From NCBI GenBank assembly GCA_016208305.1, contig JACQYI010000060.1, positions 1-64,000 on the forward strand: 64,000 nucleotides of DNA. Reading direction: 5' to 3'. This document shows positions 9,167-18,263 of this stretch, piece after piece; the stretch's first letter is position 1; each line of letters begins with the position of its first letter. Source of the stretch: Oscillatoriophycideae cyanobacterium NC_groundwater_1537_Pr4_S-0.65um_50_18 (GTDB taxonomy: Bacteria; Cyanobacteriota; Cyanobacteriia; Elainellales; Elainellaceae). The notes under the pieces were generated by a model. The model did no database searches, had not been told where the DNA came from, and saw only the letters and a list, made by a program, of their open reading frames with translations. Both the position numbers and the translations under genes were made by a program.

Positions 9167-9727
9167 ATGTCCAACCTTACAAAAGTCACCCTCACAGGCC
9201 AGCTTGCCGAGCTTTACGGCGCTGAACACGAATTCTATATAGACACCCCCAAGGATGCGATCGCCGCTCTAGAATCGAACTTTCCCGGCTTCAAGCAGCA
9301 TCTACGAGATAGCGATACTTATTATCAACTTCTAAGTGAAAGACACCCAGAAGGTATAGAGGAATTAGACGAGTTCGCAGGAAGGGAACTCGTCTTCGTA
9401 GAAATTATTGAGGGATCGGGAGCGGCAGGTAAAGTGTTTCTGGGAGTGGCCCTGGTCGCAGCTGCCATTACCTTACCCTTTGTAGGAACCTCCATAGGAC
9501 TACTGGGCGGCTCACTAATCCTTAGCGGAGTAGCTGAATGGCTAACCCCTTCCACACCGCTTGCTAAAGCTAAGGAAGAGGAGCAGCAGGGGTCTTCAAC
9601 GATCGATCTGAATAACCCTACCACTTCTCGCGATACCCCTGTTCCACTTTGCTACGGCAGTATCAGAATCAAGAATCCACCCATACTCAGCGCGGGTAGC
9701 ACGACCTCAGAGCTGGCGGCTGATTAA
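9167..9727 (+). CDS. Tail assembly protein, lambda gpI-like
   Basis: A 186-residue protein starting at the ATG at 9167; an upstream start at 9137 would overlap the K-like gene. The N-terminal 80 residues resemble the ubiquitin-like fold of gpI. Residues of about 100-130 form a hydrophobic Gly-rich segment. The C-terminal PVPLCYGSIRIKNPPI is the characteristic gpI ending. In lambda it is needed to assemble the tail tip with J. It lies just before the J-like gene. Confidence 0.8.
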   Translation: MSNLTKVTLTGQLAELYGAEHEFYIDTPKDAIAALESNFPGFKQHLRDSDTYYQLLSERHPEGIEELDEFAGRELVFVEIIEGSGAAGKVFLGVALVAAAITLPFVGTSIGLLGGSLILSGVAEWLTPSTPLAKAKEEEQQGSSTIDLNNPTTSRDTPVPLCYGSIRIKNPPILSAGSTTSELAAD

Positions 9728-9811
9728 AGCGAGTTCGCTAAAAAGGAACCCGCTAGATTGCGACCCTTTCAGCCAAAAGTACTTATTGAGAGGGCAATAC
9801 AAATTATTCCC

Positions 9812-9842
9812 AAGCCTCCTAGTTCAGGGGGCTTTCTTATTG
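9812..9842 (+). terminator. Possible weak terminator before the gpJ-like gene
   Basis: AAGCCTCC (9812-9819) pairs with GGGGGCTT (9827-9834), including one T-G pair, with a 7-nt loop and a T-rich run afterwards. It lies between the I-like stop and the preferred J-like start at 9857. Its presence argues against the earlier TTG start at 9758. Confidence 0.4.
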
Positions 9843-9856
9843 GACAAAAACTATTA

Positions 9857-12800
9857 ATGAAGAATATAGATGAGGAGCTAATTATAGGCTCAGGAGGTTT
9901 AGGCGGCGGCGGCAAGGGGTCTGGTGGGTCTAGCTCAGTTAGTGATGATCCAGAGAACCTAAAAAGTGTCGTCAAAGCTGAGGTACTGTTTGCGCTGTCC
10001 GAGGGAGCCCTTGCAGGTTTTGGATTAGTCGAATCGCGCAACCCTGCCGATGGCTCATTCAGTAGCCCTGCTGAATCTCTCTACCTCAACAACACTCCTG
10101 TTCGTTCAGCAGCTGGAACTCTCAACTTTCAGAACATTCCCTTTGACTGGCGCTTAGGCTATCCCGACCAAGATCGTATTGTCGCTTTTAGCAAGCAGAA
10201 GCGGGAGTATTCAGTTGGAGTAACGGTGAGGAAAGGCGCACCTGTAACTCGCACCCTGGTTGACGATGATGGGATTTCCTATGTTACTGTTCGCCTGAGA
10301 TTCCCTAGCCTCGTTGATGGTACAGATTCTAAGGGGCAGCTGAAGCAGACAACTGTTGAAGGCAATATCTACATCAGTTCCAACGGTGGCGCTTTTGTTA
10401 AACGCCAAGCCATCAAGGTTACAGGCAGGGCCAGTAATTCCTATGAGAAATCTTACAAAATATCCCTCCCAGCAAACGTCAATAACACTTGGGATATTCG
10501 GGTAGAGCGAACGACTAATGATTCAAATTCTTTAAAACTGCAAAACGACTTAGTATTTCAGGCGTTCACGACCACTGAGAGTAAGGGTAACGCCTATCAA
10601 AACACCGCCATTCTGGGCATCAGTGTTCCTAGCAGTAACTTCCCTGGCTCTGTTCCAGAGGTCGCTGTAGATCTGCGAGGAATGATACTAAGGATTCCTC
10701 ATAACTACAGCAGCTACACCAGAGGCTACACAGGCGCTTTCAACGGATCGCTCACATCGGGCTGGACAAACAACCCTGCCTGGGTACTGTGGGATGCTCT
10801 AACAGACACTCGCTATGGGATTGGACTTCCAGAATCCATCCTTGACGTATACAGTTTCTATGACGCTGGCAAGTACTGTGACCAATTAATTCCTACAGGC
10901 ATCAACAGTAAAACAGAGCCGCGCTATACCTTCAACGCATACATCACCCAGCGATCGAGTGCCTATGACCTGGCCAGTAAAATTGCCAGCTCATTCAGGG
11001 CAAACATTTACTACAGCAACGGCAAGATTAGACTTGTACTCGATCGCCCTAAGACTGCCACTCGTCTTTTCTCTCCAGCCAACGTTGTTATAGAGGTAGG
11101 TGAGGATGGAACAGAGGGCGCACCTTTTGAATATAGCTGCACAGATACAACAACTCGCACAACGGCAGCGATCGTTCGCTATATCAATCCTCAGACTTGG
11201 GAAACAGATGAGGAATATTACGAAGACGCTGCAGGGATAGCGCGTTGGGGATACAGGGTAGAAGAAATAGATGCTTTCGGATGCACAAGCCAAGGTCAGG
11301 CTCACAGACTAGCGGAATGGGCGGTCTACACAGCGCTGCACCAAACGGAACTGCTGACGTTCAAGATTGCCACTGAGGGTCTATTAGTCGAACCTGGGGA
11401 TGTGATTAAGATTGCTGATCCTAACAGAGCTGGCAAACGTCTAGGAGGCCGCATCACAGAAGCCACTACGACCAGCATTAAAATGGATGCCCCTTTGAAT
11501 ATCGAAGGTGGAGCGGGTTACGTGTTGTCTATCCTAGACCCAGTAAACAGAGGTGGTGCTCAGACAGAAGTAGCGATCACGGACGCTCCTGGTGCAGCTG
11601 ATTACTTAACCTTTGCTGCTTTACCCTTCACTCCCTCTGTCAACTCTCTGTGGATGCTGACCACTTCCACGCTTCAGCCTCAGCTATTCCAGGTGCTGAA
11701 AGTCTCTGACCTGGATGATGACCAGTTTCAAATTGAAGCGGTGTCCTATGATCCTTCTAAGTTTGACTACATTGAACGGGGTGCCGCTCTTGCTGTCAGA
11801 GACATCACGGACTTACCCTCTGTTAGTGCTCCTGCTGCTCCGAATTCTGTACAGATATTTGAGACCTTGTATGAGACTACAGGAAGTGCCGGGGTAAGAA
11901 GCAGGGCGCAAGTCTTTTGGGCTCACCCATCTCCTGAGCGAGTAGCTAGGTATCAGATTGAGTATCAGAGATCTCCTTACTTGGGTGCCCCTGCTGGAAC
12001 TCAATGGACAATAGGGGGAGTTAGCGAGACCACTAGTTATGACCTGGATGATTTTGCTCCTGGTATTTATAACTTCAGGGTCAAAGCGATTAACACTCTG
12101 GGCTTAGAGAGCCTCTATGCTCCCTTGAACAATAAGGAAATGCTGGGGTTAACTGCGCCTCCTGCTGATGTAGTAATCACAGGTTTTGATCCAGTATCCA
12201 ACAATAGGGTTCGTCTATCCTGGGGGCGCTCTCCTGACCTAGACGTGCGTATTGGTGGCTATCTCGAAGTCCGTCAAACTCCTAAACTGAGCGGCGTTAC
12301 TCAGGCAGACGGCTTCATTATCGCCAAGTTTGATGGTAGCGGTACCAGTGGTGAACTGCCTTTGATTAACGGTACTTACATATGTCGATGGGTAGACAGC
12401 TCTGGTAACTTCAGTGTTACCCCTGCCTTAGTGGAAACTTCTATAGCTGATACGCTTGCAATCAATGTAATCCGAACTATAGATGAAGCCTCTCCTGTAT
12501 TCGCAGGAAAGGGTTACAACGCCACCATTGATCCCACGCTGAACATAGTCAAATTAGGTCTTAGGTCTTCAATAGACAACTGGCCCGATATCGACTCGAT
12601 TCCAGACTGGGATACTTACATGAGCGACCAGTCTGGAAGCGTAGCTTATGGTGAGTACTATCTCAAAAAGCAAATAGATCTGGGTGCTACCTACACCTCG
12701 CTGATTCGAGCCAGTTTTAATGTCAGCGTGTTTAACGAGAGTATCTTGATTGATAGCGTATCAGGATTGATGGATGACCTGGGGTTATTCGATGGTGTTG

Positions 12801-13351
12801 CTTCTCCAAATAATGCAGATGCAACCCTTCAGATCTCTATCTCCAATGATCTCGTGAACTGGACTCCCTACAAAGACTTCACTATTGGGAACTATTCTGG
12901 CAGAGCCTTTAGATTCAGAATCATTTTAGAATCATTCGATGATGGATTTACCTCTGTCTTCGTAAGGGCTTTGTCTATCACTTGCGACATGCCTGATGTA
13001 ACCCAGCATGGTAGCACCACTAGTGGAACAGGGGCAGCGACTGTAGTTACTTTCCCATCTGCCTTTCATCAAGATTGCCTTCCTAACGTTAGCCCTACTC
13101 TGATTACGAACGCATCGGGTGATTGGTACACGATGAGTCAAATAAGTAACACTCAGTTCTCAATCGATGTCTACAATTCATCGAATGCTAGAGTTGTTCG
13201 CTCTATGAGCTGGATTGCTAAGGGATTCGGCAAGCTATCTGTTCCTTCTACAGTTACCCCTTCAGGTAATGGTTATATCTCATCTGAGAATGGACTCCGC
13301 TACTTCGTGACTGAAACAGGCGAACTTATCGTACCTGAGTCAAATACATAA
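9857..13351 (+). CDS. Tip attachment (host specificity) protein, lambda gpJ-like
   Basis: About 1164 residues from the ATG at 9857. The start has the Gly-rich GSGGLGGGGKGSGG linker typical of J proteins, then the conserved EVLFALSEG region. The middle carries the central tail-tip domains. A fibronectin type III module covers about residues 660-770 and a second beta-sandwich follows. The C-terminal 300 residues are unlike the rest and probably bind the cell surface. It forms the central tip fibre and determines host range. The 25 bp to the next gene suggest one transcript with the fibre genes. Confidence 0.85.
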   Translation: MKNIDEELIIGSGGLGGGGKGSGGSSSVSDDPENLKSVVKAEVLFALSEGALAGFGLVESRNPADGSFSSPAESLYLNNTPVRSAAGTLNFQNIPFDWRLGYPDQDRIVAFSKQKREYSVGVTVRKGAPVTRTLVDDDGISYVTVRLRFPSLVDGTDSKGQLKQTTVEGNIYISSNGGAFVKRQAIKVTGRASNSYEKSYKISLPANVNNTWDIRVERTTNDSNSLKLQNDLVFQAFTTTESKGNAYQNTAILGISVPSSNFPGSVPEVAVDLRGMILRIPHNYSSYTRGYTGAFNGSLTSGWTNNPAWVLWDALTDTRYGIGLPESILDVYSFYDAGKYCDQLIPTGINSKTEPRYTFNAYITQRSSAYDLASKIASSFRANIYYSNGKIRLVLDRPKTATRLFSPANVVIEVGEDGTEGAPFEYSCTDTTTRTTAAIVRYINPQTWETDEEYYEDAAGIARWGYRVEEIDAFGCTSQGQAHRLAEWAVYTALHQTELLTFKIATEGLLVEPGDVIKIADPNRAGKRLGGRITEATTTSIKMDAPLNIEGGAGYVLSILDPVNRGGAQTEVAITDAPGAADYLTFAALPFTPSVNSLWMLTTSTLQPQLFQVLKVSDLDDDQFQIEAVSYDPSKFDYIERGAALAVRDITDLPSVSAPAAPNSVQIFETLYETTGSAGVRSRAQVFWAHPSPERVARYQIEYQRSPYLGAPAGTQWTIGGVSETTSYDLDDFAPGIYNFRVKAINTLGLESLYAPLNNKEMLGLTAPPADVVITGFDPVSNNRVRLSWGRSPDLDVRIGGYLEVRQTPKLSGVTQADGFIIAKFDGSGTSGELPLINGTYICRWVDSSGNFSVTPALVETSIADTLAINVIRTIDEASPVFAGKGYNATIDPTLNIVKLGLRSSIDNWPDIDSIPDWDTYMSDQSGSVAYGEYYLKKQIDLGATYTSLIRASFNVSVFNESILIDSVSGLMDDLGLFDGVASPNNADATLQISISNDLVNWTPYKDFTIGNYSGRAFRFRIILESFDDGFTSVFVRALSITCDMPDVTQHGSTTSGTGAATVVTFPSAFHQDCLPNVSPTLITNASGDWYTMSQISNTQFSIDVYNSSNARVVRSMSWIAKGFGKLSVPSTVTPSGNGYISSENGLRYFVTETGELIVPESNT

Positions 13352-13375
13352 AACTCTTATTTAAATAAAATAACA

Positions 13376-14698
13376 ATGGCCGACTTACCTTTGATCCCTG
13401 TCAAGTTGAGTAGCTTTGCGCTGCTTACAAGTGCTCAACTTGACCCTTTAGATTCTTTATCCTTGTTAGATGCCAGTGAAGGCAACAGCAACAAGCGAGT
13501 TACCTTAGGCGAACTGAGACTTAATCTAGCTACATTCGCTGGTTCCGCAGCAGCATTTACAAGTGGCACTATTTCGGGGATTACCTCGTTTGGAGTTACA
13601 GGCCCCGCTACATTCTCAGACGCTGTGACTGCTCCTGGATTCTCCCTCACCTCTGGGGGAGCCGCTGCCTTCTCTGGTACTCTAGGGGTCACAGGCAACT
13701 CAACATTTAATGGAAGTATCGCTGGATCAGCCCTGAGTTTATCCAGTACTCTCTCTGTTACAGGAGCTGTCGTCTTTTCCAATAATTTATCTGTGGCAGG
13801 GGCGGCAACCTTCAACGGCGCGACCACCTTAACGGCAGCTTCAATTACAGGCGGCACTATCTCAGGTCTGACTTCCTTTGCGACCACTGGAATGGCGATA
13901 GGCAGTACAGGTGCTCTACAAACTACAGGGGTAGGCAGCGGCTCTGTAGCGGGCAATGCTAGGGGTACAGGTGCTGTGGATCTACAGACTATCCGAACGG
14001 CTGCTACTCAAGTTGCAAGCGGTAACTACTCGTTTGTGGCAGGGTCTAACTGTACTGCCAGCAGCACGAGTGCAATTGCAATAGGTAACTCAGCTAGTGC
14101 CAGTGGCACGAGTGCAATTGCAATAGGTACTTTAGCTGCTGCCAGCAGTCTTAATGCAGTTGCAATAGGTAACGGATCAACGGCTAATAGCACTAATGCA
14201 ATTGCCCTAGGTAGCTCTACTGCTTCCGCCTTCAACTCTATAGCTACGGGTAGTGATGCTGTCTCACGAAGGAATGGAGAGCACACTCATTCTTCAGGGC
14301 AAGCCTCCGCTGCTGGTGATTCCCAAGTATCGACGATTCTCCTCAATGGGATTACGGCCACCGCTACAGTAACAGAGTTGACGAATCCTGCTCGTATAGC
14401 CTTAGTGAACGACAGCACTATTCAGTTTGAGATTAACGTTGTAGCTCGACGCACAGATGCAGACAACGAGAGCGCAGCCTATGAACTGAAAGGTTGTATC
14501 GATCGCAATACCACTGCTGCCAGCACTGCACTTGTAGGGACTGTGACTAAGACAGTCGTAGCTGAAGACACTGCCGCTTGGGATGTAGCGGTGACTGCTG
14601 ATACGACCAACGGTTCACTAAAGATCAGCGTGACAGGTGAAGCTTCCAAAACTATCAAATGGGTAGCTTTCTGCCGCCTGGTTGAAGTTCAAGGTTAA
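13376..14698 (+). CDS. Tail fibre protein with YadA-head-like repeats
   Basis: A 440-residue protein rich in Gly, Ser, Thr and Ala. Residues of about 50-185 are imperfect repeats such as ITGGTISGLTSF and LGVTGNSTFNG, as in beta-helical fibres. Residues of about 225-300 hold four or more repeats of the form (S/T)xAIAIGxxA, the motif of trimeric YadA-like heads. A separate C-terminal domain follows. It is probably a trimeric side fibre or a fibre tip. The repeat unit also shows at DNA level around 14,070-14,200. Confidence 0.75.
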   Translation: MADLPLIPVKLSSFALLTSAQLDPLDSLSLLDASEGNSNKRVTLGELRLNLATFAGSAAAFTSGTISGITSFGVTGPATFSDAVTAPGFSLTSGGAAAFSGTLGVTGNSTFNGSIAGSALSLSSTLSVTGAVVFSNNLSVAGAATFNGATTLTAASITGGTISGLTSFATTGMAIGSTGALQTTGVGSGSVAGNARGTGAVDLQTIRTAATQVASGNYSFVAGSNCTASSTSAIAIGNSASASGTSAIAIGTLAAASSLNAVAIGNGSTANSTNAIALGSSTASAFNSIATGSDAVSRRNGEHTHSSGQASAAGDSQVSTILLNGITATATVTELTNPARIALVNDSTIQFEINVVARRTDADNESAAYELKGCIDRNTTAASTALVGTVTKTVVAEDTAAWDVAVTADTTNGSLKISVTGEASKTIKWVAFCRLVEVQG

Positions 14699-14712
14699 GC
14701 CTAGTTCCTTCT

Positions 14713-14748
14713 AATAGAAGCCAGCGGATAGTTGGCTTCTATTTTTTT
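14713..14748 (+). terminator. Intrinsic terminator after the fibre gene
   Basis: An 11-bp stem, AATAGAAGCCA (14713-14723) with TGGCTTCTATT (14733-14743), runs into a continuous T tract. It lies 15 bp after the fibre stop and before the first collar gene. Confidence 0.85.
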
Positions 14749-14772
14749 ACAAATAATTATCAAAAAACTGAT

Positions 14773-15483
14773 ATGCAGCATGATTACTCCCTGGAAAATG
14801 GGCCTGGTCTAACGCTTCGAGCAGACCTTAATAACGCCTTGCAAGCGATCGCCACTCAAAACTCAGACACATCTTTCCCAGCCGTTACCTACCCGTACAT
14901 GACGTTTATTGACTCTGGTACGAACATCAGATATCAGCGAAATGCTACAGATACGGCTTGGATCTCTCAGGGTAGAGCCAATCTAGATTTCTTTGGACTA
15001 GTACCAGCAGGGGCAATCTTTATGTGGCCTGTCGCAGTGATGCCAACAGAGTTTTTACGATGCGATGGTTCAGAAATAAGTCGCACAACTTATTCACGGC
15101 TCTTCTCAGCAATTGGAACAGCTTTTGGAGCTGGCAATGGTAGCACTACTTTTAGGATTCCTAATCTATCAGGCAGAGTTCCTTTAGGTGTAGGAACTGC
15201 TACTGGTGCAACTGGGGCTACGGCACACACTTTGGGACAAGTTGGTGGAGAAGAAACTCACGCTTTAACTACAGCAGAAATGCCCTCTCACTCCCACGTA
15301 ATGAATCCCTCTACGGTGCTTTACGAAGGCAATCCACCTCTCAGTTGTAACGTGAATTTTGGTGGCGCTAACAGTCTGAAAACAGCGGCAACAGCAAACG
15401 CTCCCACTTTTCCAGAAGGCGGCAACGCAGGTCACAACAATTTGCCTCCTTACCTTGGCCTGTACTACATCATTAAGCACTAA
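14773..15483 (+). CDS. Phage tail collar domain protein, copy 1
   Basis: A 236-residue protein with a phage tail collar domain (about residues 80-140), including LRCDGSEISRTTYSRLF and a GNGSTTFRIPNLSGRVPLG core, followed by a His-rich EMPSHSH motif and a closing NNLPPYLGLYYIIK. This arrangement is seen in short-fibre tips and in the cyanobacterial Mdp family. It is a paralogue of the next gene, 8 bp downstream. The N-terminal 60 residues probably attach it to the tail. Confidence 0.8.
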   Translation: MQHDYSLENGPGLTLRADLNNALQAIATQNSDTSFPAVTYPYMTFIDSGTNIRYQRNATDTAWISQGRANLDFFGLVPAGAIFMWPVAVMPTEFLRCDGSEISRTTYSRLFSAIGTAFGAGNGSTTFRIPNLSGRVPLGVGTATGATGATAHTLGQVGGEETHALTTAEMPSHSHVMNPSTVLYEGNPPLSCNVNFGGANSLKTAATANAPTFPEGGNAGHNNLPPYLGLYYIIKH

Positions 15484-15491
15484 AACAGAAT

Positions 15492-16337
15492 ATGCCACAG
15501 CATGATTTTTTTCTGGCCAACCAAAGCATGGCCCCCTTCCGTCAAGATCTCAACAACGCCCTCTTAGCAATTCAAACCCTGAGTGCTGGCGCTATTGAGC
15601 CAAACCCAACGCAACCCTTTATGTTTTGGGTTAACAGCTCAACAAATATTCTCTATCAACGCAGTTCAGATAACCTCTCCTGGATGCCCAGAGGCCCAGT
15701 TGATCTACCCTACTTTGGCTTGGTGCCTACAGGGGAAGTAAAGATGTTTGCTGGCCCAACAGCTCCCCCAGGATTCTTGGTATGTGATGGTACACCCATC
15801 AGTCGAACAACCTACAGCACTCTGTTTTCAGTCATTGGTACAACCTATGGTGTTGGGAATGGTGGCACCACTTTTAACCTTCCCGATATGCGCGGTCGTG
15901 TTCCAGTGGGAGTAGGTCAAGCAAGTTCAGGCGGCAGTACTAACAGACTCCTTGGAGCGCAGGGTGGTGCTGATACCGTTTCTTTAGACGCTTCAACTTT
16001 GCCAACTCACAGCCACACAGCAACGAGTGATGGTCAAGGAACCCACGGTCACGCTGGTAGTTACACCTCCAGCGTGGGAGACCATATCCATGCAATCAGT
16101 ACTCCGATCGCTATTCCAAGTACAGGGCCAGGGTCTCAGCAAATTGCTGCTACTAACAACCCTAATGCTGGAGCAATTGCTAACAGTACGGGCGGGGCTG
16201 GATCTCACAATCACACTGTAGTCATCCCTGCCGATGGTTATCACGCGCATAACATTGCAGTTGGTAACGCAGGTAGCGGTGCTGCACATAACAACCTTCA
16301 GCCATATTTGAGCCTCAATTTCATTATCAAGACTTGA
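15492..16337 (+). CDS. Phage tail collar domain protein, copy 2
   Basis: A 281-residue paralogue of the preceding protein. It has the same N-terminal plan (DLNNALLAIQT), a collar core with CDGTPISRTTYSTLFSVIG and LPDMRGRVPVG, and the closing NNLQPYLSLNFIIKT. It differs by a longer His-rich insert (about residues 165-260) with SHTATS, GTHGHAGS, SHNHTV and YHAHN. Such histidine patterns in fibre tips can bind metal ions. The tandem pair may give two alternative receptor-binding tips or parts of one tip. Confidence 0.8.
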   Translation: MPQHDFFLANQSMAPFRQDLNNALLAIQTLSAGAIEPNPTQPFMFWVNSSTNILYQRSSDNLSWMPRGPVDLPYFGLVPTGEVKMFAGPTAPPGFLVCDGTPISRTTYSTLFSVIGTTYGVGNGGTTFNLPDMRGRVPVGVGQASSGGSTNRLLGAQGGADTVSLDASTLPTHSHTATSDGQGTHGHAGSYTSSVGDHIHAISTPIAIPSTGPGSQQIAATNNPNAGAIANSTGGAGSHNHTVVIPADGYHAHNIAVGNAGSGAAHNNLQPYLSLNFIIKT

Positions 16338-16367
16338 CGCTTCTTTTATCAATTTATTTACTTTCGA

Positions 16368-16390
16368 CGGGTTTCTTTTTAGCGAACCCG
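16368..16390 (+). terminator. Weak hairpin before the membrane protein gene
   Basis: CGGGTT (16368-16373) pairs with AACCCG (16385-16390); a T-rich stretch follows. The stem is short, so it could be an attenuator or chance. Confidence 0.35.
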
Positions 16391-16402
16391 CCTCTTTTAT
16401 TT

Positions 16403-16834
16403 ATGAAATCCCAATACCCCGCTTATTTTCTAACTTCAGCTGCGGCTCCCAGTGCCAGCACTAGTATCCCAGAAGATGTAAAGGCTGTAATCGCGGATCA
16501 AGCGAAAGATGCCCTTCAATCTAACTCGATTACTATCCTACTGACACTTGGCGTTACAGTCACCGTAATTTATTTCATCTATGGTAAACACATTGCCCCA
16601 AGGCTCGATAAAGCATGGGATAAATTTGCCGCCTATTTAGATTCAAACACTAACACCGCTTCTATCATTTCTTCTACAACTGTAAAGATTGATGGCAGCT
16701 TGGCAGATCATCGCGCTCAGACAAAAGAAAACCTTGGAATTCTTACTGGGAAGCTAGATGCCTTGGAAAGAAAAATTGACCAAGTTCGAGATGAAATTAC
16801 GTCTATCAAAATCTCACTCGCCAAGGGTAGCTAA
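16403..16834 (+). CDS. Single-span membrane protein with coiled coil, possible holin
   Basis: A 143-residue protein starting at the ATG at 16403; the longer frame from 16334 overlaps the collar gene and a hairpin. One membrane segment lies at about residues 43-62 (ITILLTLGVTVTVIYFIYG). A cytoplasmic-type coiled coil fills the C-terminus, with heptads around LDALERKIDQV. It lies between the fibre genes and a peptidase gene, where holins are often found. Single-span proteins with a charged tail are compatible with a holin, but no family signature is visible. Confidence 0.5.
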   Translation: MKSQYPAYFLTSAAAPSASTSIPEDVKAVIADQAKDALQSNSITILLTLGVTVTVIYFIYGKHIAPRLDKAWDKFAAYLDSNTNTASIISSTTVKIDGSLADHRAQTKENLGILTGKLDALERKIDQVRDEITSIKISLAKGS

Positions 16835-16906
16835 CTAGCCGCCCGATTATTTATACACCCTTCCCTTAGAGCGATCTACAGGGGATATTCTTATGGCAAT
16901 TTTACT

Positions 16907-17410
16907 ATGGTTAACCTCAAAGTTCCTTACTTCTCTCAATTAGATAATTCAAATAACCCTTACGGTTCCTGTAATGTTACCTCGATAGCAATGTGTCTCC
17001 ACTACCTGGGTATCAGAGGTAATGGGCAAGGTCAATTAGAGGATCAACTTTATCGAAAGTGTGAAGCTAATGGTTGGGACAGACATTCCCCTACTGATCT
17101 GAAGAAGTTAGCTGAATCCTATGGGGTCAAGGACGACTTCAGCGCTAAAGCTTACTTGAAGGATATTAAAGAAGCTCTGGATAAAGGTCGCCCTTGTATA
17201 GTTCACGGCTACTTTACTGAAAGTGGTCACATTATTGTTATCAGAGGATATGATGTCACTGGCTTCTGGGTGAATGACCCCTACGGTGAGTATTTCTCTA
17301 GCGGCTACAGGACTGATTTAAGCGGTGGAAATCTGCGTTACAGCTATAAGCTGATTCAAGAAACCTGTGCCGTTGATGGGTACATCTGGCTACACCGTTT
17401 GTACAAATAA
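16907..17410 (+). CDS. C39-like cysteine peptidase, candidate endolysin
   Basis: A 167-residue protein of the C39-like (papain-type) fold. The Gln of the oxyanion hole is in PYFSQLDN, the likely nucleophile Cys in YGSCNVTS, the His in SGHIIVIRGYD and the Asp in VNDPYGE. It has no signal peptide. C39-like domains occur as peptidoglycan hydrolases in several phages and, here at the end of the late operon behind a holin candidate, it is the best lysis enzyme in view. The alternative is a virion or maturation protease. Confidence 0.7.
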   Translation: MVNLKVPYFSQLDNSNNPYGSCNVTSIAMCLHYLGIRGNGQGQLEDQLYRKCEANGWDRHSPTDLKKLAESYGVKDDFSAKAYLKDIKEALDKGRPCIVHGYFTESGHIIVIRGYDVTGFWVNDPYGEYFSSGYRTDLSGGNLRYSYKLIQETCAVDGYIWLHRLYK

Positions 17411-17599
17411 AATGCTGCAACATCTGTAGATCTGCAGGTCATTCTGTACCTAAAAGTTATTAGCAGCCCGTCTACGGTGATCCTGAGAGGGGCATAAACT
17501 GGGCATTGGGTTATTGAAAGCAACTGTGGGTGTTTTGCCGACAGTTCGGGGCTCAAAAACGGGTGTGTCAAAAACATCCGTTAAATCATAGAGACACTA

Positions 17600-17634
17600 A
17601 AAAGCCCGTTAGCTATTAAAACTAACGGGCTTTT
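17600..17634. terminator. Bidirectional terminator between late and early phage genes
   Basis: A perfect 13-bp stem, AAAAGCCCGTTAG (17600-17612) with CTAACGGGCTTTT (17622-17634), has A and T runs on both sides, so it can stop transcripts from either strand. It lies between the rightward peptidase gene and the leftward nuclease-like gene. The 190 bp before it (17,411-17,599) hold no gene I can support. Confidence 0.85.
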
Positions 17635-17666
17635 GAGGATTTCATTATTTAGTATTTTATATTGGA

Positions 17667-18191
17667 TTAAAATGGGCTGTCTTCTGGATCAGAGTCCGAA
17701 GCAGTGACTGCTGCTGCTGAGGATTTTTTCGTTCTGGATAGTAATTCCCTATAAGGATCTAAGGAAAAAGATACTCTGGAGATTCCAGCAGACGCAGCTA
17801 CCTCACAAATAACTTCTTCTCTATTTTCCCATTCATCAAAAGTACCAAACACTACTAATACTTTCTTATGATTTGGGTAGTAGGTTCCATACGCTACCAA
17901 TTGACCTATTGCCTCTTTCCATTTCTCTACTTGCTTCATCTCATATAGGAAGTGATCTGTTAGAAGATCTATATTTCCTGCCGGAGTCCTTACTTCTTTT
18001 TTAGCGCCACAGTAAAGCTCTGCTTCAAAGTAATGAGCCACCACGTCAGCTTCATTTATTTGAGCCACAGGAACGTAGCAATCTGGCAGCGATATTTCTC
18101 CACCTGGGGAAGCCAATAAAGGGCCAAATACTGCTGAAATATTTGATTGAATGATTCTTGGATTTTTCATTTTACTTAAGAATAATTGCAT
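17667..18191 (-). CDS. PD-(D/E)XK nuclease-like phage protein
   Basis: A 174-residue protein. The core looks like a restriction-enzyme fold: NIDLLT (Asp on the first strand), then LYEMKQ (the ExK pair), then a helix with IGQLVAYGTYYP and a strand with KVLVVFG. This order and the Q-x(3)-Y after ExK are typical of PD-(D/E)XK proteins. The C-terminal 40 residues are Ser/Ala/Asp-rich and probably disordered. The role in the phage is unknown; host-DNA breakdown or defence against rivals are options. Confidence 0.55.
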   Translation of the reverse strand: MQLFLSKMKNPRIIQSNISAVFGPLLASPGGEISLPDCYVPVAQINEADVVAHYFEAELYCGAKKEVRTPAGNIDLLTDHFLYEMKQVEKWKEAIGQLVAYGTYYPNHKKVLVVFGTFDEWENREEVICEVAASAGISRVSFSLDPYRELLSRTKKSSAAAVTASDSDPEDSPF

Positions 18192-18209
18192 TAGATTATA
18201 AGAGTACAG

Positions 18210-18236
18210 GGGAGACCCAGCGAGTCTAAGTCTCCC
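18210..18236. repeat. Hairpin in the leader between two leftward phage genes
   Basis: GGGAGAC (18210-18216) is inverted as GTCTCCC (18230-18236) with a 13-nt loop. A T-rich run follows only on the plus strand, so it is not a convincing terminator for the leftward genes. It may be a leader hairpin of the 17,667-18,191 gene or a protein-binding site. Confidence 0.45.
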
Positions 18237-18263
18237 TTTATTTTAAACTAGAAATGTTGTAAA

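Noticed and set aside
1-17410. The tail cluster considered as a tailocin or gene-transfer particle.
   Set aside because: An integrase and early genes are present and the left part is not visible, so an ordinary prophage is the simpler reading.
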